Of a DNA stretch of 64,000 bases, positions 50,105 to 64,000 are shown one piece after another. The position numbers and the translations under genes are program-made. Below the pieces are notes generated by a model. The model saw only the letters and a list, made by a program, of their open reading frames with translations. It was not told the origin of the DNA and did no database searches. The stretch comes from Spirodela intermedia (taxonomy: Eukaryota; Streptophyta; Magnoliopsida; Alismatales; Araceae). The stretch lies in contig LR746274.1 in the NCBI GenBank assembly GCA_902729315.2, positions 930,001-994,000 on the forward strand. The letters are read 5' to 3'. The number at the start of each line of letters is the position of its first letter. Within the stretch, counting starts at the first letter, position 1.

Positions 50105-53100
50105 GTGGTATCAGAGCCATGCTACAAAAAAGGTCAGACCCTTCTACCCCTCTTATTCCTTCTTCAGTATTAATAGAAAACTATAGAGGTAGAGGGTAGG
50201 GTTAGTGTGAGTGGTACCTAAAGGTAAATTATTGATTTGTTAAATAGTAAGAAACAACAAGGACTATTATGTCTCTTGCTAGTCAAATATAAGTAGAATT
50301 GAACAACCTATAGGAACAAGTGGAGACGTAGATGATGTAGGGTGAAGAATAAGCTTGTGAGGTAATAAATATAATTGAGATATTATCTAAAAAGCTTGAT
50401 GAAGAACTTAGATTAATATATGATTAAGTGGGGAGATGGCTATGTCCTTTATAGCTTAGAAAGGTGAAATATCATTCATACAAGATGAATTTATTGAAGA
50501 TATGACTAGACTATAATGACAATAGAAGAAGCCATGTCCAATCTTTAAGTTAGGATTGACAACCTTCAAAGACCACTAGATCAAGGTTCAAGCCTCAAAT
50601 CATTTAAGACTAGAGCTCTTGAGACCCCAACCCTATTCAGGGGAACGAGATGTTATAATAATAGAAAATTTTCTTTGTGACTTACAACGATTTGAATGTT
50701 AGTACTTTCTTTGAAAAAAATAAGGTCTTTTTCGGTATCTTATATTTTGTAAAATATGTAAAGCCCTAGTGGCATCTATGGTCTAAAGATTTAGTAAGAT
50801 CTAAGATGAACATCAATGAAGCAACTAAAACACATTAGATTCCTATGAGATTATGTGATTTTTTTTTATGTTATTATTGGAGGTACTAAAGTTGTATGAA
50901 GAAGACAAACTCTATTACTTTATAGAGGACTTACAAATATAGTACATAGAATGAGTTCTATCGACAACAGGTCTAAGACATCTATGCAACAATGATTGTA
51001 GTAGATGAATTAGTTGATAATCAGTGTCAATAATAAAATAATAGTAGTAAGGTCACTCAAGAGAACCAAGATTGAAATAGCGGTCACAGATGTAGAGGCT
51101 CAACCTTAACAAGTGGTGGTTCTCATAGGAGCACTGATTGTTCAGACCGAGTAAATTGTGGTATGATTAAGGTTCACTTCAACCCAATCAAGACATAAGA
51201 GTAGTCTTGTCAATCATGACTAAGGTTCACCTCAACTAATGATCAAAGAGGTACCAAACTTGAATATTATCTAAATGTTAAATGTTGTGTAGGCCAAGGT
51301 TATTTAGGTAATGATGATGAGACTACTCTTCATAGAAGAGGTGATCAACAACATCCCAACTAAAGTATTGATAGATTTGGGGGCAACCTATATTTTTTTG
51401 TCAAAAGGAGAGGCTAGACACTTAAGATTAAAGTTAGTCTAGACTAACAATAAGATCGTGAATTTAGAAACTCAAGTTCTAGTTGGTTTAACTCACGAGA
51501 TAAAGATTCAAATAGGGACATGACAAGATATACTAGAATTCTTAATATTTTGGATGGACAACTTCAACGTCATCTTAAATATTGATTTTATTGTCAAGAC
51601 AAGAGTATGAATTTTTTAAAATTATAATTGACTAATTATTTAAAGAGCTTAGTCTTATTTTGTGTAGGAGTCCACATAAGAAAGGGTAAAATTACAATTA
51701 ATCTTCACAATATAACTAAAAACAAATCTTCAATGAGACACAAACATCTTCTCTGTCACACTATATGTGACTAAAAGAGAAGAAAGGAGATCTATAGACC
51801 ATCTTCAAATATTATCTTTATTTAGGGAGTTTAATGATACAATACTTGAAAAAATACTTATCACACTTATGTCTAGAATTAATATTAAGTATTTAAAATA
51901 TTGAATTATTATCAACAAAAGGATCTCAATTATTTGCAAGCGAGACATATCTATGCCTCACATGCATTGCACTAATCCTTTTTTATCGAAAGAATGATGA
52001 ATCTCTAAAATTTTGTGTGAATTAGAAGACTTTAAATAAGATCATGTTGAAGAACAAGTACTCAATGCCTAACACAGAAGACTTTTTCAATTGACTAGAG
52101 TAGATGTGGATCTTCTCAATTAAACTTGAAGGGTGACAACCATTAAGTTTGAATCAAAGAATTAGATGAACATAAAATAACATGTGTTACACATTATGAG
52201 TTATATGAGTTTATTATGACATCTTTTGACCTAACAAATACTCTAACAATATTTGGTATATTTATGAATTATATATTTTAAACCTTTTTAAATAAGTTTG
52301 TCGATATATATTTATATGAGATTTTGGTTTACAATCATATTATGTACAAACATTTGTCACATTTGAGACATGTTTGACATATTGAAAAATCATAAATTAT
52401 ATTTCAACATAGTGAAGTGTACTTTTACTGTTACAAAAGTTAAATTTATCGAGCACGTGGTGAGCAATATATAAGTATAAATAATTCAAGAAAATGTGGT
52501 TGTGATCAAGGAATAACCAGCACCCAAGAGAATATCAAAATTAAGATAATTTTTAGGACGTGAACTACTATCGCAAATTTATAAGGAGCTTTTCAAATAT
52601 AGCAACACTATTAATAGAGTTCCTCATGAAAGATCAAAGTGTGGATAGTAAGATGTTAGCAAGTATTAGACAATCTACACACAACCATCATAGAGTTATA
52701 TGCACTCTAACTATCAAAATAAATCTTTTGAGGGATATGTCAACTCTTCAAATGTGATCATTAGAGGAATCTTAATACAAGATATTAATCTTATTGAAGG
52801 TAAGAAGTTGAATGGCATTGAATAATACTACTCAATGCATGAGAAATAGATAACAATCATGATTCAATACTTATGAGTTTTGTGAAATTATCTATTATAT
52901 AATTATTTCATTATTTATTATTAACAATATTATCACCATCACTATTTATTTTGATTCTTATCAAAAATTATCTCCAAAATAAGCTCGTTGGTAAGACCTT
53001 TTGGCTGAATATGATTTCTCACTCCAATACAAGTTAGAACATATTAATGTAGTAGTTGATGTGTTGAATCATCAAGAGGCTACAAACAAAGTGACCACAC

Positions 53101-54484
53101 TTTCAAAAAGTATTAAAGACTTACTAGATGACATACGAACAACATATACCACGGATACAACATCTAAACACTTCATCTAGTAGACAAAGACAGAAGAGAC
53201 CCCACGACTCTAGATGGAAGATGTTATTTTCAATGCAAAAGGTCACCGATCATATATGCCATATAGTGGGCAACTATGACAACAACTTCTACAAGAGAGA
53301 CATGATGCATCACATGTTGTATATTCAAGACAACAAAAGATACTAACTTTGCTAATAAATAGTTACTTTTGACTTAACATAAAACGAGACTTAGAGATAA
53401 ATATTTGTTTTTATCTTATCTATCAACATGATAATGTTGAATGATGAAATAATATAGAAACATTAGAATCACTTCTCATATCAAAAGGACTATGTGAGTA
53501 ATTATTTATAGACTTCATCACATGCCTCCCACACATTAACGACTACAATGTCATCTTAATAATAGTTGACTGATTCTTGAAATATGAGACCTTCATACTT
53601 ACATAATTAAACTACAAGACAAAGAAAATTATAAGACTTTTCTTGTCACACATCATCAAGCTCAAGACATAATGTGAAATATTGTTTCTAATCGTGATCC
53701 ATATTTTATGAGATGATTTTAGTTAACTTTCTTCACCATTATCGACATTGAGCTTAATTTCTCTATTGCTTTTTGTTCTTAGACAAATGAGTAGACAGAA
53801 CAGATGAATGACACCTTTTAAAATTATTCATAGTATTATGTCACAACTTAACATGACCATTAACATTGAGTTACTCAACGTCATCAATTTACTTACAACA
53901 TACAATAATGTATGTCTATGAGACACTCACCCTTCGAGCTCACCACTAATTGTTAACCCTTAACATTGCTAAAGGTCGTCAAATAATGGGTCTGAGATAG
54001 TTACTATTTAGTTATCGCTTTGTAAAGTAAAGGTAAGGTCTCATTGAAGAATCTTATAAGGTTTTGGCCAAGGCAGCTTGATGAATGAAGAAAATTGTCA
54101 ATTGACATTGACATGAGATCAAATATAATGTGGATGATTATATATTGTTACACATTTATCCTACCCACAAGAGTCTTTAACAATAGAAGCACCATAATGA
54201 ATTGATGCCTCGATTCAATAGGCTATTTCAAATTACCACACGAGTGAGACATTTAGTCTATCAATGATAACTTCCACCACATCTTTTGACACACCTAGTC
54301 TTCCATATACCTACTTAAAGCTTATCATGTAGATGAAGAAGACTTAAAATCAAATCAACCAAATTGACCTTCATTGATGAGTCAAACACATTATTCCACA
54401 TTAGTGGAGATAATATTAACCATCAATTGGTTGAAAAAGGTGGCTCAAATCATACCCATTGTAACACATTCTACCTGAAGGGGG

Positions 54485-54679
54485 AACACTTAGTCTCGTA
54501 CTGAAATTATAAGGAACATATATAGAGGCCCATCTATGAAGAGTGACCTCGGGCCTATATATGAATCACTTTTTTTTATGAAGAATACCTCCATGGGTCA
54601 CATAGGGGTTGGTTGGGGAAACAAATCACCCATCACTCAGTAAGAAATTCGAATAGAGCATCCAACTTCCTTGTTAGAA
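54485..54679 (+). repeat. 3' LTR of the nested element
   Basis: Partner of 49912-50104, right after a purine-rich tract. Several substitutions separate the two copies, showing age. Confidence 0.75.
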
Positions 54680-57652
54680 GTAGGCATGAACAATGAAAAA
54701 GTTATGTTTAGAAAAAGAATATGTAAAGGAGTTACTATAAAGATGCATAGGTTAATAGCTCTAGAAAATTTTCTCCCCCTCTACTTAAATAATACGAATG
54801 TGATCCTTAACATGTAGTGGCTATGGAAATTGAGAATGACATAGGTCAATTAGAGTCAATTGACTATAAAATTCTATAAAAAAGGAGTGGTGATGACCTC
54901 AATGAGACTATGATCTTTGCAAATCGAGAAACTCCTTAAAGTTGATGGACTGCAAACTTCACTAGAGTCAAAGAGTTTTAGTAAAATCTCGCTAATTGAC
55001 TTAAGATGACTACATAAAATATATGAGAATGACATCAACACTTAGGGAATGAATTTGAGGTAAGTTCTTAATTGTGTTTGATAAAGTGAGTTATCTACCA
55101 CTAAGGTGTAACATTGAACACATCATACAGTTAGAATTAGGGGCCAAACCTATAAATGTTTGACCTTACTAATACCCCTACTACAAACAAATATGAGATC
55201 AAGCATCTCATATGAGAAATGTGTCCCCAACATCATCCAACCCTCTACTTCTCCTTACTTCATTCTAGTCCTAATTAGTAAGAAAGAATGATAATAGTCA
55301 AGGCTTCTACATAGACTATCATAGACTTTATCATGCCACTATTTTAAATTCAAGTGCTGAACAAATTCATTGGTGAACTACACGATGCCATCATCTTTTT
55401 TAAGTTGGATCTCAAATCTAATTATCATCAAATTCATATTAAGATATAAAATATCTCAAAGACAAACTTTGCAACACATGAGGTTAATCTAAATTCTTAG
55501 TGATGTCATTCGGAGTAAAAAATATTTGATAATATTTTAGTTATTAATAAATCAATTTATTTTAAATTTTATTTGAAAATTTATTCTAGTGTTTTTTTAT
55601 GATATCTTAGTCTACATTAAAGATATAGTTACTCATGAACAACACTTGGACCAAGTTTTCAATGTTCTATCAAACTATTGGCTATATATCAATGATAATA
55701 AATATATTTTTTGAGAATCAAGGATGAAATATTTGAGACATTAGGTGTTGATCATAGGTGTGGAAACGGACCAAGCAAAAGTAGATATGATGTACTAGTG
55801 GTCCACACCAACTTATCTTCATGAGTTTCATAGCTTTTTGAACCTCATTATGTATTAACAATGGTTCATGAAAAGGTATGAAATCATTTCTTTGACCACT
55901 CACTCAAATGCTGAAGAAAGATACATTCCATTAGACTTAGGAGGTGGGTAAGACTTTTCAAATATGAAAAGATCCCATGACCTCTCTGCTAGTTTTAGTT
56001 TTACTAGATTTCTCACAATAGTTGGAAGTGGAGGTCAGTGCGTCAAGGTGTAATTTAGGAAAGGTGCTCACGCATCACAAGAGGCCTCTTGCATACTTCA
56101 ATCAAATGATGTATCTAAGGTATTACCTCAAGTCTGAGTATAAAAAGGAACTAACGGTGATTGTCTTGACAATTCAAAAATAACATCATTATCTCTTGGG
56201 GCAACATTTCATGATTTATACAGATTTGTATACTCTAAAATTTATGTTAGAGCACTAGTGGACTCATTCGAAGTATCAACAATAAGCAGCCAACTTAATT
56301 AGTTATAAGGCAAGATTAGAGAGCCAAGCAACTTACACCTTTTCTCATATACTTAATGGGGAGGTAAGATATATTAGCTCATTTATTTTTTACATCCAAC
56401 AAATTAGAGATGAAGTACAAATGAATATGCAACTGATCAAGATTTTTCATGAGGTGGAACATGGACCCTCAACACATTGACCTAACTACTCGAGAAGACA
56501 AACAATTATGCTTCAAATGAAGATTTTATAATACCAAATAATAGTATAAGGTCTTCTAAGTGACTTCTTCAACTATTGCCTATATTATAACATATTTGGG
56601 AGCACCTAACTATGGATTTTATCAAGTGACTATCAAAATCAGAGAGTTACAATGATATATTGTGGTCCAACCGCATCAATAAATATGCCCACTTCATAAT
56701 TGTCTCACACCTTTATACAACTAAAGCCAACATGAGAGTCTTCATTTAAGAAGTTTGTCTACACAATGTACTGATCTGCATAGTGATGGATTGAGACAAT
56801 ATCTTCCCCAACAAAATTTAGATTTAACTCTTCAAACAATAGGGAACCCACTTCAAAATAAGTACAACTTACCACCCATAGATCAGTGGACAATCAAAGG
56901 TAATTAATTACTATTTGAAAATATATTTATAATGCTTTGCTACAAACATGCAACCCTAACTTGGTGATAATGGTTAGCATGAGTAGAATACTAGTTCAAT
57001 ACATCATTTTATTCTTCTATCAACACCACAATATTCAAAGTTGTATACGGACAAGATGCTCCCAACCTTATCAAGTTCAACTACCAAAAGACCCTAGTGG
57101 CTATTGTGGAGCAACAACTGAAAGAATGGGGCAAGATCCTCCAATAATTGAAGGATCATTTGGATGCAACCGAAGCACGAATGAGATCTCAAGCATTTTT
57201 GAAACACAAAGACATACAACTCTTCTTCAAGGATATGATCTTCCTCAAATTGTGACCACATAAGGTATGGTCATTAGTGTGTTGGCCCAATGAGAAGTCA
57301 ATAATTAGTTACTTTTGCATGTATCCAATCAGAGCACAAGTTGACAAGCTGACATACCACTTGATTCTACTTGAGGCCTCACAAATGTACCCTATGTTTC
57401 ATATGTCACAGCTTAAGAAGACATTATGTCTAACAGAATGTTCTCAACCACTGCCTCCCCTACTTGATGCAGATAATTAATATGTGAAGCCTCTTGCAGT
57501 GTTGGGAGTGTGGGCATCACCATGTGTACCTGAAGTCCTCTAGTGGGAAGATCTTCCAACCTTTGAAACTACCTAAGAACTTGCAGAGCTGATACGTCAA
57601 CAATATCCAGACTTTCACCCTAAGGATAAGATAGATCATTAGGGGGGAGTAT

Positions 57653-59453
<1,801 letters not shown>

Positions 59454-60017
59454 AGCCGACTGATCTTCTCCACGCAGGTGCCCACCGATGTTGCGAGCAG
59501 CTTCTCCTCGCTCTCCCTCCCACGCAGCTCTCATTAGAGGAGCAGAATAGAGGTGGTAGGTTGCGCATCGGGGAGAGAGAAAGAGAGTGAAAGAGACGGG
59601 AATTATCAGACGTTCGCCATACCAGACTCTGGAGGGAAGAGTCCTGTTCATGTTCGTCCATTACTGTGCATGTCCGTACTTCAATTCTTCGCATGGATTG
59701 TCAAAATGGGTTATCGCCTATCCGTACTAGCTTTTGCGTGGACTAGTCTTCCCCGGTGTCGTCACTACTAAATCCGTCCATCTGCACGCGTAGATTGTCT
59801 ACGTCTTTAGAATGCATTTTCAAAATGAGTTCTCAGTAGAGTAGGTTCTCTCCCTCCCACAGTTCTCATTAGAATGGAGATGGTCGGTGGCCCCTTGTTG
59901 AGATAAAGAGAGAATCCCGTTTGACCAGTGATTAGAATGCATTTTCAAAAAATGGTTCGAATGCATTTCAAGTCACGATTTTGCGTTCACTACTATTGCC
60001 GCCACCTGTGGCCGCAG
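59454..60017. promoter_or_regulatory. Upstream region of the reductase gene
   Basis: This lies between two minus-strand genes and should contain the reductase promoter and the polygalacturonase 3' UTR. Direct repeats around 'ttagaatgcattttcaaaa' are visible at about 59807-59825 and 59934-59950. No coding sequence was recognised. Confidence 0.45.
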
Positions 60018-61515
60018 TTAGAGGCAACTGGGCGGAGACATCACGCCTGAAGCTGCGCCGTCCACGTGGCTACAGGAGGACTTGGCGGGCCTGTCACCAA
60101 AGGTGAGCTTAACGTCCTGCAGAAATATGTCCGTGCAACGACTGCTGCGGCTACAGTTGAAGTTGACCGCCACCGGCGTCGCCGACGATCCCCTGATGTC
60201 GTTGAACCTCACCTCGCTTATCCTCACCCCCGAATCCTGAAAGAAATATATTTTTCAAGGCATTTCTCCCACATAAACTGAAATAATGAGGTACAAGGGC
60301 CTACGAGTGTAGAGAAATTTGGAGGGGGATTATTTTATAATTTTACCTGCTTAGGACAGGAGACGGCGTGGGGACAGTAGTTCTGGTCAACGATGATGGG
60401 GTTCTGGACGTCCCACATGAGCACGTGCTGGAAGAAGACTCCCTTAACGAATCCGGTACTGGGCCGGGCCCACGACTTGATCCGAAGCCCGTTACTGCTC
60501 CCCGCGAACACCGCCCACGTCACCGTCACGTTCGTCACCCCTTCCTCCTCGTACGTCTTCCCCAAGCTCCCGATACTGCATAGACACTTTACACACGTGT
60601 GAAAAATCGGTAACGGACATTGCTCGCACGTTTGGCACCGTTACCGGGTTACCTGATGCCGTGACCCGGCCCGCAGGCGACTCGCTCGATGAAGAGGTCG
60701 GCCGTGCCGGGGCCGACGGAGACGCAGTCGTCGCCGGTGCGGATGGCGGCGCCGTAGATGGTGACGGCGGTGGACATCTGGACGTGGACGCCGTCGGTGT
60801 TGGGGCTGCTCGCCGGAGCGGCGATCTGCAGGCTCTGCAGCTTCACTCGCCGGCAGCCGTGGACGACGACATGGTAGAGCTCGCTGTCGACGGACTTCAC
60901 GCCGGCGACCACCACGTCCTCCGAGTTGGACAGCGTCAGGCTCTGCGCGCCACCGGGGGTTCAGCGATGGCGGAGATCTCCGGCGAGGTGTGGCTGGCTT
61001 ACCGTCGCGCCGGTGGGGCAGCTCCGGCGGGCCGCTTTGCAGGCCCACAGGGCGGCGCCGCTGCCGTCGAGCGTGCCGCCGGTGATCGATAGGCCGCGGA
61101 CGCCGTCGAAGACGATCCACCGCTCGGGGATCGGGTCTACGGCGGCGGCGCCGCCGTGGGAGGCGGCGGCGCCGCCGTGGGAGGCGGCGGCGCCGCCGTG
61201 GGAGGCGGCGGCGCCGCCGTGGGAGGCGGCGGCGACGAGTGTGCCGTCGATCTTCACCGCCACGGGGCTCCGGCAGGGCCCCTTGAACGTGACCTTGCTG
61301 AGGAGGAACCTCCCCACGGGGACGTGAACGGCGGCCGGAAGGGGGGACCGGCAGGCAAGGTCCCAAGCCCGAAGCAGCGGCGGCGCCGAGTCGGCGGAGC
61401 CGTCCGCGGCGGCACCGAGTTCTACGACGTCGTAAACCGCCGCCGCCGGCGGGAGCTGGAAGAACTCCAGGAGGAGGAGGAGGAGGAAGAAGAAGGTCTG
61501 CTCTAACTTCTCCAT
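60018..61515 (-). CDS. GH28 polygalacturonase (4 exons)
   Basis: Exons in coding order: 61515-61003, 60942-60653, 60575-60347, 60236-60018; 1251 nt, 416 aa. It is a secreted pectin-degrading endo/exo-polygalacturonase of glycoside hydrolase family 28, acting on cell-wall homogalacturonan. An N-terminal signal peptide (EKLEQTFFFLLLLLLEFFQL) is present. All four family motifs are seen: NTD (219-221), GDD (241-243), GHG (264-266) and RIK (299-301). There is a Cys-rich end. The protein has no long N-terminal propeptide. In exon 1 the 7-residue unit AAASHGG is repeated four times from an exact 21-bp minisatellite, probably in a surface loop before the beta-helix. Whether it acts in pollen, abscission or ripening cannot be told. 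Confidence 0.93.
61141..61224. repeat. Exact 21-bp x 4 minisatellite inside polygalacturonase exon 1
   Basis: The unit begins GGCGGCGGCGCCGCC and is 21 bp long. Four copies follow without any mismatch, and a fifth starts and then diverges. It stays in frame, adding seven residues per unit. Confidence 0.95.
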
Positions 61516-61832
61516 AACTGCACCCTGTACATAACTGAGAAGGATTTCAGTCGCCCACGATGGAGGGTATTTATCGAACGGGAAGTTACGGGGACGATAG
61601 TCGGGTATTGTTCTTGGTGGGGTTGACTTCTGCTGCTTTCTTCTCCGCCGGAGGAGGAAGGTCGGATTAAACCGACTGGGTTCGGACCGATCCCACCGTG
61701 CGAAGGAGTTGACCAAAGCGTAACCCGCGTGTTTTACCGACCCAACTCGTCGGGTGTGGCCCTTTCCACGAGCATTGGTCTCCCCAAAAGGTGAGTTTCG
61801 GAAGTCGCGGGGGTTGAAGGTAGATGCGAGGT

Positions 61833-62112
61833 GCAGCCTCTCTCTCTCTCCCTCTCTCTCTCTCTCCTCCCTCCTCCACTGCTCTCTGTCTCTCTCCAAC
61901 TCTCGACATCTCTCCGTCCCCCCTCTCTCTGTGGCTCATTCTCTCTCTATACCCCCATCCCTCCTCCCTCCTCCCCCCGGGACTCTGTCGCGCACTATCT
62001 ATATCTCTGCATCTCCCTCTCTCTCCTCTCTCTCTCTCTCTCTCCCCTTTTCTCTCTCACACACTCTCTCTCTCTCTCCCTCCCTTTCTCTTTCACTATC
62101 TCCCTCTCTACA
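61833..62112. repeat. About 280-bp polypyrimidine (CT-rich) tract
   Basis: The plus strand is nearly all C and T over 280 bp, with few purines. It lies 320 bp upstream of the polygalacturonase ATG. Confidence 0.85.
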
Positions 62113-62449
62113 TGCATAGTCTCTCCCACCACCCTATATCGCCCCACCCCCCCACTTTCGCGTCTCGTTTTATCGGGCTCCGTTCACCCAGTCTTGTGAG
62201 GCTCTCTACTTCTTCAAAGACTTTTGGCCCATTAAAGCAAAAGACCAACTGCAGATTGAATCGCTTCCAACCCAGAAGCGATTCCATGCCGTGTATTGCT
62301 CCGAAACCCGTTCTCAAATCACTTCCATTAATAGACCCTATTATCTACGTACCCAAACTATTAAACCCAATATATCTCGGCTGCGTTGGCCCATCCCAGT
62401 TGGTGGTCCCCCGCGATTCGACACTCTCCCAACTCCTCTGGAGGTCCCC

Positions 62450-62452
<3 letters not shown>

Positions 62453-62498
<46 letters not shown>
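62453..62498. repeat. (AG)23 microsatellite
   Basis: 46 bp of uninterrupted AG units. Confidence 0.95.
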
Positions 62499-62501
<3 letters not shown>

Positions 62502-63423
62502 GGAAAATGGTCAAGGATGACAGCGCTGACTATGACTGTTGGACAGTCAAACACTCCGACGTACAGCCGCCTTTTTCTCCATCAGCTCGTGGTTCATGCT
62601 TCTAAATGAAAATTCTCTCAATGGGACATTACTCCCTCTCTCTCTATATATCATGGGTCCACGGTCAACGTCGGCGTGGGTTCATCAAGGGAAGGACAGA
62701 CGTCGGCGCCAGCGGCCGAAAGGGATAGACGGCGTCTGTTCAGACGCCTCCGAAAGGCAAAGCGAGACCCAAACACTGAGGTGACAAGGCCAGAGGAAGG
62801 GGGGAAGGGGAGAGTCTGTACATGTGGTGAAACGGAGAGGACCCACTTAGTGGAGTTGGGAAATACGGCGCTGTGGATATGATCGGCGAGTGGCTCTGCC
62901 TTCATCTGCTTCCCCAGATTCCTCACAGTGCTCATCCGGCCATGAACGGCGGGAGATGTTGAGGGTTTCACGCAGAAAGGGAGGAATTTTGGGGGCGCCG
63001 GAGGAGTTGGGTTTTTTCGCCGGCGCAGAGGTATACTCCGTCTGTTCATCTCCAGAAACCGGGGGGTGTCCCCATCTGGTTATTTCTGGCCTCCTTCCTG
63101 CCCTTGGTTTTGAGTTCGCGAAGGTGGGCTCTCGTTTTCCCCTTCGAATCTGAGCGAGGCTGAAGATTCTTGCGGGAGGGAGTGGGAATGCGAGAGCCCT
63201 CTATTTTTTAGCGTAGATCTCCGTTGCTCGGTTGATGTCTGGAAGAAGCGCTTCATGCCTTGAGCCCTCCCCTCTCTAGTTCTTCTGGCCTCCTTGCGAA
63301 GGATCCCTGGGAAGCAGTTTGGGGATTTGAGCTCTGAAATAATTATCCATGAATCCCAGGTCTGATTAAAGACAAGAATTCCTGGGCTGCAACCGTTTCT
63401 TCTCCCCGATTCCGGTGCTTGCG

Positions 63424-63844
63424 ATGGAGAAGCAGCAGAGCTTCCGTCTGATGGAGAAGCAGAAGAGCTTCCGGCCGAGGATGGTGATGGAGTCACAACG
63501 GAGTTTCCGGGTGAGAGCCATGAGAGGGCAACGGAGCTTCCAGGACAAGAGCAAAGGGAAGGACGGCGTGGGAAAACGCGGGGACTCCTCTCTCCATCTC
63601 GCTTCCAGGGCCGGGAACCTGCTCCAAGTCCAGCAGATCCTCTCACAGAGCGATAGAGACCATTTGAAGGGCCTGGTCTCTGCTCAGAACTGCGACGGAG
63701 AGACGCCATTGTATGTTGCAGCCGAGAATGGCCACTCCCAGATCGTTCATGAGATCTTGGGCCTCTCTGATGTTCACTCTGCGGCTCTCAAGGCTTGTAA
63801 TGGCTTCGACTCATTTCATATCGCCGCTAAACAGGGCCATGTAG
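63424..63844 (+). CDS. ITN1/At5g02620-like ankyrin membrane protein, exon 1 (partial)
   Basis: Only the first coding exon lies in the window; it ends at the donor G|gtaagt (63844/63845) in phase 1. The N-terminus has the odd repeated phrase MEKQQSFRLMEKQKSFRP...ESQRSFR...GQRSF that marks this ankyrin-PGG family. Ankyrin repeats then begin: KRGDSSLHLASRAGNLLQVQ, GETPLYVAAENGHSQIV and GFDSFHIAAKQGHV. Relatives have more ankyrin repeats and a C-terminal PGG domain with four membrane helices, and some act in salt, ROS or immune signalling at the plasma membrane; those parts are beyond the edge. The ATG at 63424 was chosen as the first methionine matching the family start. Confidence 0.88.
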
Positions 63845-63870
63845 GTAAGTCTCACATCCCATCAGCATCA

Positions 63871-63871
63871 C

Positions 63872-63916
<45 letters not shown>
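63871..63916. repeat. (CAT)n trinucleotide repeat in intron 1 of the ankyrin gene
   Basis: About 15 near-perfect CAT units, starting some 26 bp after the splice donor. It is intronic, although the frame stays open through it as a Ser run. Confidence 0.9.
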
Positions 63917-64000
63917 ATTATTAGTGTTATTAATGCAATTATTGTTATTGTTCTTCGAGCCACTTTATCATCACCACTTAGAAATAAATGGGTTTCTTTT

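Larger units (their letters stand above)
49912..54679 (+). mobile_element. Second Ty3/gypsy retrotransposon, nested
   Basis: A pair of about 195-bp LTRs (49912-50104 and 54485-54679) flanks a decayed polyprotein. The primer-binding site tggtatcagagcc is at 50106-50118, an exact initiator-Met type. The protease block is at about 51356-51590 (VLIDLGATYIFLS), the end of reverse transcriptase at 52560 (YYRKFIRSFSNIATLL), and RNase H to about 53100 (LLAEYDFSLQYK). Integrase is from about 53130 with a core DFITCLPHINDYNVILIIVD at 53508. A purine tract (ctgaaggggga) precedes the 3' LTR. The order is PR-RT-RH-INT. Stops are frequent, so it is dead. It lies between the gag and RT parts of the outer element, and so inserted later. 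Confidence 0.83.
61516..63423. promoter_or_regulatory. Divergent intergenic region with long CT/GA tracts
   Basis: The polygalacturonase (-) and the ankyrin gene (+) are transcribed away from here. The region holds a polypyrimidine tract at about 61833-62112, a (GA)23 repeat at 62453-62498, and a GC-richer leader before the ankyrin ATG. Long open frames in the CT tract are low-complexity. A 132-codon minus-strand frame at 62651-63049 has no family resemblance. Confidence 0.5.

Noticed and set aside
61824-62609. 261-codon open frame made of Leu/Ser/Pro
   Set aside because: It is translation of the CT-rich tract, without a conserved start or domain.
62651-63049. 132-codon minus-strand frame
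   Set aside because: It has no recognisable family, sits in the leader or promoter of the ankyrin gene, and has shadows in the other frames.

Overview
This is a 64-kb piece of a plant nuclear chromosome. Multi-exon genes with GT-AG introns, plant-only families (NIN-like protein, HEN2, class I formin, plant ILK, GH28 polygalacturonase), telo-box and TGGGCC promoter motifs, and degenerate LTR retrotransposons all point that way. A monocot is likely: several genes are GC-rich (NLP, FBL12, SNRNP40, formin, polygalacturonase) while others are AT-rich (HEN2, BGLU), and the RPL5 start reads like monocot L5 ([16 protein letters not shown]). This is inference; no species can be named.

Layout. 1-821 (+): 3' end of an NLP transcription factor. 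2068-3196 (-): FBL12-type F-box/LRR gene with a one-base frameshift, 16 nt downstream of the stop of a small zinc-ribbon protein gene (3213-5255, -). 6014-7060 (-): intronless U5 snRNP 40K WD40 protein. 10522-13651 (+): ribosomal protein L5, nine coding exons. 14129-14615 (+): small, probably thylakoid-targeted chloroplast protein. 15520-21838 (-): HEN2, the nuclear-exosome RNA helicase, 14 exons. 22246-25931 (-): FAM133-like basic/Ser-rich nuclear protein. 26607-37110 (+): GH1 beta-glucosidase (BGLU42-like), 13 exons. 38436-41056 (+): class I formin. 41368-45345 (-): ankyrin/Raf-like ILK pseudokinase, 12 exons with a 7-nt last exon. 46405 to about 57845: two nested, decayed Ty3/gypsy retrotransposons. 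57933-59453 (-): NADPH-dependent alkenal double-bond reductase with a mutated splice acceptor. 60018-61515 (-): polygalacturonase with an in-frame 21-bp minisatellite. 63424 onward (+): first exon of an ITN1-like ankyrin-membrane protein, cut by the window edge.

The genes are not a functional cluster. Three encode nuclear RNA-processing factors (U5-40K, HEN2, FAM133-like) and two encode cell-wall or defence glycosidases, but each is an independent unit with its own introns. Exon structures were rebuilt by hand from splice motifs, reading-frame phase and remembered family sequence; phases close exactly in every multi-exon gene. The most unusual points are the dicistronic-like zinc-ribbon/FBL12 pair, the AG-to-AC acceptor change in the reductase, the sense-strand G-quadruplex-like intron tract, the exon echo in HEN2, and the polygalacturonase minisatellite. 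I found no CRISPR, bacterial operon or evident novel multi-gene system, and no convincing tRNA or rRNA gene.
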